32,068 nucleotides of DNA from an uncultured Alphaproteobacteria bacterium (GTDB lineage Bacteria > Pseudomonadota > Alphaproteobacteria > RF32 > CAG-239): assembly GCA_947588275.1 (NCBI GenBank), contig CANPYJ010000022.1, positions 1 to 32,068 on the forward strand, in the 5' to 3' direction. Below are positions 7,889-16,500 of the stretch, one piece after another (the first letter of the stretch is position 1; each line of letters begins with the position of its first letter). A program made the translations under genes and the position numbers. The notes beneath the pieces were generated by a model. That model made no database searches, had not been told where the DNA came from, and saw only the letters and a list, made by a program, of their open reading frames with translations.

Positions 7889-8767
7889 TCAGATATCGCG
7901 CGCCGACAGATTGCGGTATTTATCGACTGTCGGTTTTTTGGACGCCGATTTGTCTTTGACGGCGGCGGCCAAATTCTGTTTTTGGCTGCTTTTTTCCTGC
8001 TGCTTGCTTTTTTGGACGATTTTGTTGATGGTCTCTTTGCGACTTTTGCGACCGGATTTCTTAAGGATAAGTTCCGCCACTTCCTGATCGTCGGTCGTTT
8101 TGTTGCCGGCATTGAGCACGTCTTCAACCTTCATGTTTTCCAGCGCCTTAAGCTGAGATTCTTTGGCCGCCAAAGCCATTTTGCGAATACGGTCAATGCC
8201 GCGCAGCATGGTAATGCTCTCCGCTTTTGACAGACGTTTGACGCCGGTTTTTGTTCGTCGCGCAATATCTTCGGACAAGACTTTTTCAAGAGAACTGTTA
8301 ATCAACGTCACGTCTTGCGAATTGGTTTGCACGGTTTTTGCCTGCAAACCTTTCAAACCGGCCTCGCGTGCCATTTTGTCGGCCTGCAAAACAGCCTCCA
8401 TGCGGCCGGCGGTCTGTTGCATCTTTTGAATGTTCAGAGTTTCTTTTTGTTTCAGTTGTTTCTTTTCATTTTCATATAGGGCTTCCATCAAAGAATTGTC
8501 AAGTTCGTGCGGCGCGGCGTCATAAAAAACGTCGTCTTCGTCCTCGTCATCATCATAGGCTTCTTTGATTTTTTTGCGAATTTTCTTAAGTCCTTTCGGA
8601 AGTTCCGAAGGACGCGGGGCAAAAGACTGGGTTAAGGGTTTTTTGGCGGTTGCCTCATAATGCAAAGCCTGTTTGACGTCGGTTTTGCGGGTAAGTTTTT
8701 CGGCGGTGCCGATTCCTTTGTTTTTTTTCCATTCAATATTGATTTCTGAAGCTTCTTCGTCTTCCAT
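7889..8767 (-). CDS. Hypothetical charged coiled-coil protein
   Basis: I do not recognise the family. The 292-residue product is strongly charged, with no signal peptide or membrane segment. It has a basic N-terminal third (LPKGLKKIRKKIKEAY), a very acidic stretch (DDDEDEDDVFYD) at about residues 73-84, a middle Lys/Glu/Gln-rich helical part that may be coiled coil, and a basic tail (KKSGRKSRKETINKIVQKSK). I chose ATG 8767 because GGAGAATTC precedes it; a TTG that overlaps the upstream stop codon (8836) is in frame but has no SD. It lies 65 bases downstream of the kinase-less PAS gene on the same strand and is probably cotranscribed, so a scaffold or partner role for that sensor is possible but unproven. 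Confidence 0.75.
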   Translation of the reverse strand: MEDEEASEINIEWKKNKGIGTAEKLTRKTDVKQALHYEATAKKPLTQSFAPRPSELPKGLKKIRKKIKEAYDDDEDEDDVFYDAAPHELDNSLMEALYENEKKQLKQKETLNIQKMQQTAGRMEAVLQADKMAREAGLKGLQAKTVQTNSQDVTLINSSLEKVLSEDIARRTKTGVKRLSKAESITMLRGIDRIRKMALAAKESQLKALENMKVEDVLNAGNKTTDDQEVAELILKKSGRKSRKETINKIVQKSKQQEKSSQKQNLAAAVKDKSASKKPTVDKYRNLSARDI

Positions 8768-8832
8768 TGAATTCTCCGTTTGCCGCAATTCGGCATTCAC
8801 GCCGATTATTTTGCCATAATTTTCTGTTGATG

Positions 8833-10515
8833 TCAATCAGAGGCAGCGGGTTTATAGGTAATCATCATTGACCCGTCGGGAAGATTTTTGGAAAGAACCT
8901 CAACCGCATCTTTGCCGTTACGGCTCAGCGTAAAGCTTTTGGTCGTCATTGACAGCAGGTGCGAGGCGATTTCCTGTTTGATTTCGGTCCATTTCCCGCG
9001 CCGCCCGAAGAAAACGCGCTGCGTTTCCAACACTTCCTCCAGTGTCGGCTCGCCGTCCAAAAAGGTTTTGTCAGCCTTCCATAAGTCAACATAAGACTGA
9101 TTATAGAAATTTAAACGGCCGTTTGTACCGAAGACCAGCACGGCCTCAAACAGATTTTGCAAAATGTCGAGCTGCACCGAAATCAGCATATTGTAAGCGC
9201 TGGTTGCGGCCAGCCGGTCGGTAATGTCTTCATAAGCAAAAATCAGCCCGCCGGCCGGATAAGGAGCGCGCAGGCGGTAAAGGGTTTTGCCGTTGGGCAG
9301 ATGCAGCATGTCTTTTTGCGATTCGACCAGTTTGCCGAACTTTTTGAGTTCCTCATTCTTAAACATCACGTAATCCGGAACTTCCGGAAGCAGACGCTTT
9401 TCGCGGATGGTGTCCAAAAAATGCCCGTACGAAGGTTCTTCCTCAAACCAACCGTCCTCAAGCTGCCAAAGATCAGCAAAGGCGCGGTTGTGAAAAGCCA
9501 GTTTCAAATGTTGGTCAAACACGGCAAACGCAGTGCCGAGGGTGCCCAAAATTTCCAGTTGGGCATTTTGATGATTTTTCAGATTCTGTTTAATCTCGTC
9601 CAACTCGCTCATATCGGTCATGGCGCCGACGGTATAAATCAACTCCAGACTTTCGCCGGCATGAAAAGGCGCCTCATAAGCCCGCATAACCAGTCGTTCG
9701 CCATCCTTTACCACATTTACCGCCGTTTGCCGCGGCCGATTGGCGGCGTGTGCTCCGCGGGCCAGCTCACGGGTATTGGCGTTGCCCGCAATTTCGAGGT
9801 GTTCGCGGGTGGTTTGCTCGCGTGGCGCGCCGCATAGATCGGCATATTTTTTGTTGCAGTTGATAATTTCCAGTTTATCATTGCGCAGCCACACCGGAAA
9901 AGGCAGATGGTCAATCATTTCCTGCAATTGCTGGGCGGCCGCCGAATAGTTGTTTTTGGCCTGCTCCAGCGAATTGATTCGGTCTGCTTCAAAACTGACG
10001 TCGCGAAACCAAATCATGTCGCAATAGATATTGCCGTCTGCGCCGTTGATGCGAACCCCGACCAGCCGCAGATATTTGGGCGCCGATTTAAGCATAAATT
10101 CATCGTCAAACGAAACTCCTTCATCACGCAGGAGGGCAACGTATTTTTGGATTTTTTTGACGTCATCCTTATAAAAGTTGTGCAAAATGTCGTCAAAAGA
10201 AGATTTGACGCCGGCCGGCAGATTCATAATCACGGCCAGCCGCCGCGAACAGCGCTCGACGATGTTGCGTCGCGGGTCATTGATTTTTTGGTCCGGATAA
10301 ATAAAGGCAAAATAACCGTCGCGCGAGGCATAGAGCGTTTCGGCATAACGTTCGCGGTCACGATTTACAAAATAAACTTTTTGCTTGAGGCGCAGAATTT
10401 GAAACAACTGCCATATAATAACCGCAAACATAAGTCCCATAACGGTCGCCGCCGCATACCAGACTTCCGGCGCGGCATAAAACATATCATAAAGCAGAGA
10501 CAGATATTCCTGCAT
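8833..10515 (-). CDS. Membrane-anchored multi-PAS protein without kinase domain
   Basis: A 560-residue protein with one N-terminal transmembrane helix (about 20-42, AATVMGLMFAVIIWQLFQIL) followed by a cytoplasmic chain of PAS-like modules: a degenerate one at about 55-180, then clear PAS cores near 195-310 (MIDHLPFPVWLRNDKLEIIN), 320-430 (LGTAFAVFDQHLKLAFHNRA) and 445-555 (LFEAVLVFGTNGRLNFYNQS). Related alphaproteobacterial proteins usually continue into HisKA and HATPase domains (DivL/PAS-7-type sensor kinases). Here the protein stops right after the last PAS (MMITYKPAASD), with no H-box, N-box or G-box anywhere. The stop is followed by an ordinary intergenic stretch, not a broken kinase frame. 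It starts at ATG 10515 with AAGAGG upstream, diverges from tsaB, and is followed by the charged protein gene. It may sense a ligand and act by protein contacts. Confidence 0.8.
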   Translation of the reverse strand: MQEYLSLLYDMFYAAPEVWYAAATVMGLMFAVIIWQLFQILRLKQKVYFVNRDRERYAETLYASRDGYFAFIYPDQKINDPRRNIVERCSRRLAVIMNLPAGVKSSFDDILHNFYKDDVKKIQKYVALLRDEGVSFDDEFMLKSAPKYLRLVGVRINGADGNIYCDMIWFRDVSFEADRINSLEQAKNNYSAAAQQLQEMIDHLPFPVWLRNDKLEIINCNKKYADLCGAPREQTTREHLEIAGNANTRELARGAHAANRPRQTAVNVVKDGERLVMRAYEAPFHAGESLELIYTVGAMTDMSELDEIKQNLKNHQNAQLEILGTLGTAFAVFDQHLKLAFHNRAFADLWQLEDGWFEEEPSYGHFLDTIREKRLLPEVPDYVMFKNEELKKFGKLVESQKDMLHLPNGKTLYRLRAPYPAGGLIFAYEDITDRLAATSAYNMLISVQLDILQNLFEAVLVFGTNGRLNFYNQSYVDLWKADKTFLDGEPTLEEVLETQRVFFGRRGKWTEIKQEIASHLLSMTTKSFTLSRNGKDAVEVLSKNLPDGSMMITYKPAASD

Positions 10516-10538
10516 TTGGCCTCTTTTTGCAAAAACGG

Positions 10539-10567
10539 TTGTTTCTTAACAGATTTTAGTATATAAA
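10539..10567 (+). promoter_or_regulatory. Candidate promoter of tsaB
   Basis: TTGTTT, 17-nt spacer, TATAAA, ending 38 bases before the tsaB start in the divergent intergenic region. The -10 matches five of six bases, the -35 three of six. Confidence 0.4.
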
Positions 10568-10604
10568 AAGCGTTATTCAAATATTTTTTTAAACGGGTGG
10601 AAAA

Positions 10605-11276
10605 ATGTATTTTTTGGTATTTGACACAACGGCGGCAGCCTGTTCGGTTTTGCTGCGGGAAGACGAAAAAAAAGTGGCCGCCGTAAGCCGGCGAATGGAT
10701 TTTGGGCAGTCGGAAGCGCTGATACCGCAGATACAGGAAGTATTGTCGGCTGCCGGCCTCAAGTTTGCCGACATCAGCCTGCTGGCGGTGTGTGTCGGTC
10801 CCGGCTCGTTTACGGGCGTGCGCTCGTCAATAGCTGCGGCGCGGACATTTAAACTGGCCTGTCCGAATTTGCAATTGGCCGGAGTTTCGGCATTTGAGGC
10901 GGGAATTTTGAGCTTTGCGCCGACAGAATTGGCCGCCGTCAATGCCGTCATCATCGAAACCAAGCGCAATGACTTCTATGTTCAGCTGTTTGACGAGCGG
11001 CGTCAAAAACTCACTCCGCCTCAGGCGCTGATGTATGAAGATATTTTGCCGTTGCTTCGCGGCCGTCGGGTATCGTTGACCGGCGACGGAGTCGAACGGT
11101 TTTTAAGCCGGCCGAGCGGTTTGGCGCTGCATTGTGTGCAGACTCCGGATGTTTTGGATATTGAACTGGTGGCCGATGCCGGCTGGAATCAGTTACAAAA
11201 CAAGCGGTTGGATTATCCCAAACCGCTGTATTTGCGTGCGCCGGACGTTACTTTGCCCAAGTCTAACCAAAGCTGA
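10605..11276 (+). CDS. tsaB: tRNA t6A37 threonylcarbamoyltransferase complex subunit TsaB
   Basis: TsaB partners with TsaD and TsaE to transfer threonylcarbamoyl to A37 of ANN-decoding tRNAs. The 223-residue protein has the ASKHA-fold N-terminus (MYFLVFDTTAAACSVLL) and the family signature GPGSFTGVRSS at residues 65-75, followed by the helix IAAARTFKLA. TsaB lacks the metal-binding histidines of TsaD, and none are seen here, which separates it from the paralogue. Start ATG 10605 has GGGTGG upstream. In many alphaproteobacteria tsaB is followed by rimI; here the next gene is convergent and overlaps the tsaB 3' end by 14 bases. Confidence 0.92.
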   Translation: MYFLVFDTTAAACSVLLREDEKKVAAVSRRMDFGQSEALIPQIQEVLSAAGLKFADISLLAVCVGPGSFTGVRSSIAAARTFKLACPNLQLAGVSAFEAGILSFAPTELAAVNAVIIETKRNDFYVQLFDERRQKLTPPQALMYEDILPLLRGRRVSLTGDGVERFLSRPSGLALHCVQTPDVLDIELVADAGWNQLQNKRLDYPKPLYLRAPDVTLPKSNQS

Positions 11277-12672
11277 ACCCGCGCGCTGCGTCGCGACCCA
11301 AAAGTTTGAGGACGGTAGCGCGGAGCTCGTCTTGATGATTTGCCTCAATAATCTCAATAATTTCCACTTCTTGCTTGTCTAAGCGGCGGTTGATGCCGAG
11401 CGAGTCATAATACTGTTTGCTGCTGTTGTAGAGTTTGGCCGCTTGCAGGCTGTTGCCCTGCGCATAAAGATGTTGCGACAAATTCTTGCCGGCGTTGGCC
11501 ACTTCGCGGGCATTGATTTCTCCGTCGGCAATTTTAAGAACGTTTTGATATGCCCAGATAGCCTTGCTGGTTGATTCGGCCTTCGAATACATATCGGCAA
11601 CTCTGCTCCACGCGGCCACATTCTGCGGTTGCAGTTCTATAGCCAGCTCAAAGGCTCCCGTGGCCAGATGAACATCGGCAATGGAAGCCAGATTGCCAAA
11701 AATCACGGCTTGCGCCGAAACTTCGCGATAGATGGCGTCTTTTTTGTTTTCCATGCCCGGCGCGGTGGCGCGGTCTATGTTGGCGTCCATAAGATTTTCA
11801 AGCAATGCCAAAGAAAAGCTGGCATCGCCTTCGGCCAAATAGCTGAGAGCTTCTTCTTCCGGCGGCAGATCGCGTCCGGTGCGGACGTTGGCAAAATTTC
11901 CGGCGCGGCAGAGAGCCACAAAGTCTTTAATGGCGTCAATCAACTGCAGGACATCTTCTTCCGAACTGTGATATTGGTTTCTGAACAGGATGGTTTGGGC
12001 AATTTTGAGGTCGTCGACGCCCCGGCCGATCATGTCAATAATAAGTCCGGTCAGCTCGTTTAAGGGCTTGTTGGATTGCCGATAACTCAAATTGTCAACA
12101 TTGATTTTGATTTGCGAGGCCTTGGCTTCCAGCTCGGAGATATTGCCTTTTTTCCAGTCAAGATCAATTACTTCGGCCTTGTTTCTGCGCTCTTTTTCAA
12201 GCTCGGTTTCGCGTTCTTTTTTTTGAGCTTTTTCTTTTTCGCGCTGTCTTTCTTTTTTTAATTCGGTTTCTTGTTTTTCCTGCGCTTCGAGTTCCATGGC
12301 TTTGCGTCCGGCGCGCGCGAGGTCGAGTTCTTTTTGCAGCTCTTTTTCGAGTTCGCGCTCACGTTCCTGTTTTTCAATAATTTGGCTCAGGCGGAGCGCA
12401 TCGTCTTCGTCAAAAATGTCGTCTTCGTCGGTCTCGCTTGCGGCGGGCTTGCGGTCATTGTGCAGAAAAGCCAATATGGCCCTGACGTAAATAATGATGA
12501 TAATGAACAAAAACAGCAGCAGCGCCAAAATCATCAAAAGGAAAGAGACGGTGCGCAGATTTTCAAATCCGGATAAGTAGCTGTCAAGAAACCCGCTCAG
12601 CACATCTATGCGGTTTGCAATCGTGCCGGCTATGTTGGAAGATGAAAACAATATTGCGAGTTGTTCATTCAT
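11263..12672 (-). CDS. Membrane-anchored coiled-coil/TPR protein, function unknown
   Basis: A 469-residue protein with four regions: a short N-terminus (1-40), one long hydrophobic segment (about 41-70, SFLLMILALLLFLFIIIIIY), an acidic patch (TDEDDIFDEDDA, 80-91) and an extremely Glu/Lys/Arg/Gln-rich coiled coil (about 92-167, ERERELEKELQKELDLAR). A helical repeat part follows (about 200-450) with TPR-like units, for example LATGAFELAIELQPQNVAAWSRVADMY written in two halves: LATGAFELAIELQP and NVAAWSRVADMY. The layout suggests a membrane scaffold facing the cytoplasm. I cannot name the family. The ATG has a poor SD but a good promoter match just upstream (12690-12718). Its 3' end overlaps the convergent tsaB by 14 bases (11263-11276). 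Confidence 0.8.
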   Translation of the reverse strand: MNEQLAILFSSSNIAGTIANRIDVLSGFLDSYLSGFENLRTVSFLLMILALLLFLFIIIIIYVRAILAFLHNDRKPAASETDEDDIFDEDDALRLSQIIEKQERERELEKELQKELDLARAGRKAMELEAQEKQETELKKERQREKEKAQKKERETELEKERRNKAEVIDLDWKKGNISELEAKASQIKINVDNLSYRQSNKPLNELTGLIIDMIGRGVDDLKIAQTILFRNQYHSSEEDVLQLIDAIKDFVALCRAGNFANVRTGRDLPPEEEALSYLAEGDASFSLALLENLMDANIDRATAPGMENKKDAIYREVSAQAVIFGNLASIADVHLATGAFELAIELQPQNVAAWSRVADMYSKAESTSKAIWAYQNVLKIADGEINAREVANAGKNLSQHLYAQGNSLQAAKLYNSSKQYYDSLGINRRLDKQEVEIIEIIEANHQDELRATVLKLLGRDAARGFSFG

Positions 12673-12689
12673 TTTGTTCAGCCGTTTAC

Positions 12690-12718
12690 AAAATATATTT
12701 TTGGGGCTAAAATGTCAA
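12690..12718 (-). promoter_or_regulatory. Promoter of the coiled-coil/TPR gene
   Basis: On the minus strand a perfect TTGACA (plus-strand 12713-12718), 17-nt spacer and TATTTT (12690-12695). An overlapping TATATT at 15-nt spacing is the alternative -10. The predicted start site leaves only about a dozen untranslated bases, which fits the poor SD of the gene. Confidence 0.6.
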
Positions 12719-12772
12719 GAAAAATCAGTATAAACCAAAAAAATTAAGAAAAATTGAAAGTTTATAAATCAG

Positions 12773-13546
12773 ATGGGATACCTTGCGCAAAAAAAACGAC
12801 TCGCCAGAGAAGCGCTTATGCTTAAATTCTTGTTGCCGATATTTGTGATTCTGGCAGTTGTTTTGCCATTGTTTCCGGCGGATTTTTGGCTCAAAAAATG
12901 GCTTTTTCAGATATATGTGCTTAATCTGCTGGTACTGTTTTTTGCGATATATTGTCGGAGTGTCTTTTACAGTCTTGGTTTTGCGTTGTGTGTCGTTATC
13001 AATTATTTTCAGATGGCCGCTTACGGACCGTTGTTTGGCAATGAGGAAGTTCCGGAAAGATACGTCATTGAGATGACATACGCGCCCGATTCGGAACAAA
13101 TGGTTACCGATTCGGAAGAGATTTTGCGTACCGGCAGTCTGATTTTGGATAAAAATCTTGTGGCGCCGTTTGCGGTGGTGCGCAGAGACAATCAGCAATT
13201 TACGCTGATTCGCATAAATTTGGAAAATGTTTTGCCTCAGACACGCCGCCGTGCTTTGCAAAAACTCCGGAATTTCATCACCGCCGAAGACGATGCGGCG
13301 ATTGTCTACGGGCATTTTGGCACGCCGGCATGGAGCGGCGAGCTGCGCGATTTTTTGCGTGCCACGGGGCTTGAGGTCAAAAACCGTCTGGTCTTTAGTC
13401 GTCTGGGCAGCCGTCATGCTTATCTGATGCCGCCGTCATTTTACGTCTTGGGTTTTCGCAATGTCGGCATCAGCCGGCTGAAGATAAACCCGCCGGCGAC
13501 TCCGGACAGCTATCCGCGGATAGACATTCGGCTTGGAACAGACTAA
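12773..13546 (+). CDS. Integral membrane protein, possibly degenerate EEP-domain protein
   Basis: A 257-residue protein with three N-terminal hydrophobic helices (about 17-35, 42-62 and 63-85) and a soluble C-terminal domain. The layout resembles membrane-attached endonuclease/exonuclease/phosphatase (EEP) proteins, which have three N-terminal TM helices and a C-terminal catalytic fold. The best match is AAIVYGHFGTPAWSGELRDFLRATGL (split: AAIVYGHFGTPAW, SGELRDFLRATGL) against the EEP motif recalled as VVGDFNATPWSPEFRALL-ATGL. The catalytic Asp and Asn of GDFN read as His and Gly, the usual metal-binding Glu motif and terminal SDH motif are not found, and the protein is shorter than usual. I infer an inactive relative; it could also be unrelated. 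ATG 12773 lacks an SD; an in-frame ATG at 12818 follows AGAGAAGCGCTT and is an equally good start. Confidence 0.65.
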   Translation: MGYLAQKKRLAREALMLKFLLPIFVILAVVLPLFPADFWLKKWLFQIYVLNLLVLFFAIYCRSVFYSLGFALCVVINYFQMAAYGPLFGNEEVPERYVIEMTYAPDSEQMVTDSEEILRTGSLILDKNLVAPFAVVRRDNQQFTLIRINLENVLPQTRRRALQKLRNFITAEDDAAIVYGHFGTPAWSGELRDFLRATGLEVKNRLVFSRLGSRHAYLMPPSFYVLGFRNVGISRLKINPPATPDSYPRIDIRLGTD

Positions 13547-13549
13547 AAA

Positions 13550-13580
13550 AATCCGCCTGATATTGTCAGGCGGATTAAAA
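13550..13580. terminator. Bidirectional rho-independent terminator
   Basis: AATCCGCCTGA, loop TATTG, TCAGGCGGATT: a perfect 11-bp stem flanked by A and T/A runs, lying in the 41-base gap between the plus-strand membrane protein gene and the convergent 1235-residue gene. On the minus strand the stem is followed by a run of T, so it should serve both. Confidence 0.88.
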
Positions 13581-13587
13581 TCAGGAC

Positions 13588-16500
13588 TTAACGACCTTGT
13601 TTTGATTTTGCAAATACCGTCAGGTCTATGGATTTTCCGTGTGGCCTGTCGCCTTTGTCTCTGCGTGGCGGCGTGCGGCGGCGGTCTTCGGCGGCGCGCA
13701 CGTCGACAAACTCGTCTGAGTTTCTGCCGATGCCGGCCAACTTGCCGAAGTGCAGGAGGGTGACATCTTTGCTTTCAAGCTTTTGCCCGTTGGCTTTAAG
13801 GTTTGTCTTCCACATCAGTTCACGAGATTCGTTGATGTGTTTCCGGCCTTTTTCCGTATCGGCAAAGCCGCGCGATTCGTCAAGCGGCGCCACGGTGGTC
13901 TGAATGATTTTTTCAAAGTTGTCCATCCGCTTGCCCAAATAATCTCCCAGATTGGTTGTTCCCAATGCATCGGCGGCCATTTCTTGTTGCACCAGAGCGC
14001 GATAACGTTTGCGCTCATTGTCGTTCGGTTCAATACCGTGGACAATCCGATACTCTTTGTCCAGCATCTTTTGAAGCGTCATTTCGGTATATTGCGGAAG
14101 CAATACAGTCGGCTCAGGAGACGGAGCAGGTGTAGACACCTGATCCTGCACAGGTTCCTTATTCTGCACAGAAGGCGGCACAGGTTTCTCAATCGGCTTA
14201 GAAGGCGGCACAGGAGTCGGAACCTGTTTAACTTCGGGTGCCGGCTGACGTTTAAACAACCTGTCGGCAAGACTGCCGATTCGGTCTTTAAGCTTTCCGC
14301 CAAAACGACGGCCGAGGACACCAAACATACCGACGCCCAAATCCGTCTCATTGCGCACGTTGCCGTAATCTTCGACAATCGTTTCATGAACAATGGTGTG
14401 TTCTTTGATTTCCATCGGTCCGTCGTGGTTGGCATAAGTTGTATAGCGGTCGCCGGATTCGGAATGCACCATGGTGCCGTTGGCGTCGGTTTCGGCATTA
14501 TATCCCAAAACGCCGTCATTTTGATACGGCGCGCCGGCCGCATATCCGACCTGATTGATGCCGCTGATGTGCGTGTCAATCTGCTGAAAAGCCGCAATGG
14601 ATTCCGGCGTCAAGTTAACATCAGCACCGTTGACGCTTCCGGCTAAAGTTTTGACGACGTCTTGCGAAATACCCGTGGCATCGCTCCATCCTTGGCCTAA
14701 AACCGTATGATTGGCATGGGTGTGAACATCGGCTCCGTCCTGAACGTGCAAGAGGTTGTTGTCAGCGGTAAGAGCACCGGCATCATGCGAGGCCAGCAAA
14801 TATCTGTAGGGATTGATATTTGTGCCATGCTCGGCATTATAGGCGTTAATGGCATCCACCCGTTGTTGGAGCAAATCGGGGTTTTCGTTGTACCAAGATT
14901 TCAAAATGTCCTGCGCATGTTCGATCACGCCGTCTTTATAAACGATTTCCTGCGTGGTTGTGGTTGAGGTTTCTACATGTTCGCCGATTTTCTCGACATG
15001 TTGGAAGATGTCGTTGTCGGGATTTTGTTGATTATACCAGTCAATGCCGGCGTTGGCTGCCGCGCGGCCGCCGAAACCGGCGCCTACGGCCATACCGGCC
15101 TGCGCAAAGCCCCAGAGGGCAGATTCGAGCTTGTTTAAGCCGGCTTTGCGGCTGTCTTGATAAGTATTGATTACGCCGTTAGCCGAACCCAAAGCCAAAG
15201 CGCCGTATCCGCACATTTGTGCCGCTCCGGGATTGCCGGTGGCGGCAAAACCCAAAGCCGCGGCGCCGAGCGCGGTGGTGCCGACGGTCATCAACATTCG
15301 TCTATCGGTAACCAACGCTTTAAGTCCGGCAGGTTTTCCGGCTTTCTTTTGTTCTTTTCGCCAGCGATAAATTTGCCGGCAGGTTAAACCGACGGCCAAA
15401 GCCGAGCCTACCGCCATGCCGGCCAGCTTGTTCATGCCGCCGGTTGCGGCGGTAAGAGAAGCATCGGTTGCGGCGGCTGTGCCGGCAATTGTAATTGCGC
15501 CGGAAACCATAAAAGCTGAAATACCGGTTTTGGCAAGGCGCTTAAGATTTTCGATGCGGACTTTTCGTTTGCTGGGTTTGCCGGATACACGGTCGGCCGC
15601 GCGTTTGTCCAAATCTTTGAGAGGCTCAAAGACCTTAAGCACGGCAGGATTGTCGCGGCCGATTTTGGCGCCCAAACGATGAGCATATCCGCCCACGCCG
15701 TTAATGCAGTTGTCTACCGCGGCATCATAAGCCGTCGGCGAAATCAGCATCGGTTTTTCGATATCGGCCAAGTCCCGCATAAACTGATTGATTTTGGCCT
15801 TGTCGGTAAATTGATTGACGTCTTCTTTGACGCCTTGCTCGACCAAATTGGCCACATGGGCGGCATACAAGACATAAGGCAGATGATCTTTAAGTTCTGC
15901 ATTGAGCTTTTCAACGTCGGGTTTTTCGTCGCTGCCCAGCTGCTGCATCAAGACGTTTTGGCGGGCAATGCGCACCATGTTTTCCAGTTTGCTGCCTTTG
16001 GCAATTTGCGCGCCTTCCGACCATGCTTCGGCGGCGTTGCCGTCTTTGTCGACAAACTGCGGCTCAATTTGCCCTTCCGCATTAAGGAACTTAAAGTTAC
16101 TGACCAGCTGCAAGGTTTCGTTGTCAAGCGTGGTTTTTTCCAAATTCTCGGACAGTTCGTCAAACCGGCGGTTAAGGTCGTTGGCATTGTCGGCCGTCGC
16201 ATTTTGCAGATTCCAAGTTTCGTCATATTGGCCAATATGCTCGTTCATAATGTTGCGGCCGTCGGCGATGCGCGCTTTTATAGAAGCGTTTTCCGGTGTA
16301 TCGGTCAGCGTTTTTTCGCGCGCGTCAAACATCTGCATATAGCCTTCATAGGTATCGCTGATGTTTGTGATGTCGACAAAAAAGACATCGTTTTTGGAAA
16401 CGAGATTGTCGGTTAACTCGTCAATTCTGGCCTCAAGCTTGGCTATTTGCGCCTCTTTCTCCGAGTGGTCGTCTTCGGGAGCCTGTTTTTTTGCGTCTGA

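Noticed and set aside
9157..9837. Plus-strand open frame of 226 codons opposite the PAS gene
   Set aside because: It is the antisense shadow of a well-supported PAS-domain coding sequence and has no recognisable domain or SD.
13750..14646. Plus-strand open frame of 298 codons opposite the giant gene
   Set aside because: His/Arg-rich translation typical of an antisense frame; the minus-strand gene has an SD, terminator and consistent codon use.
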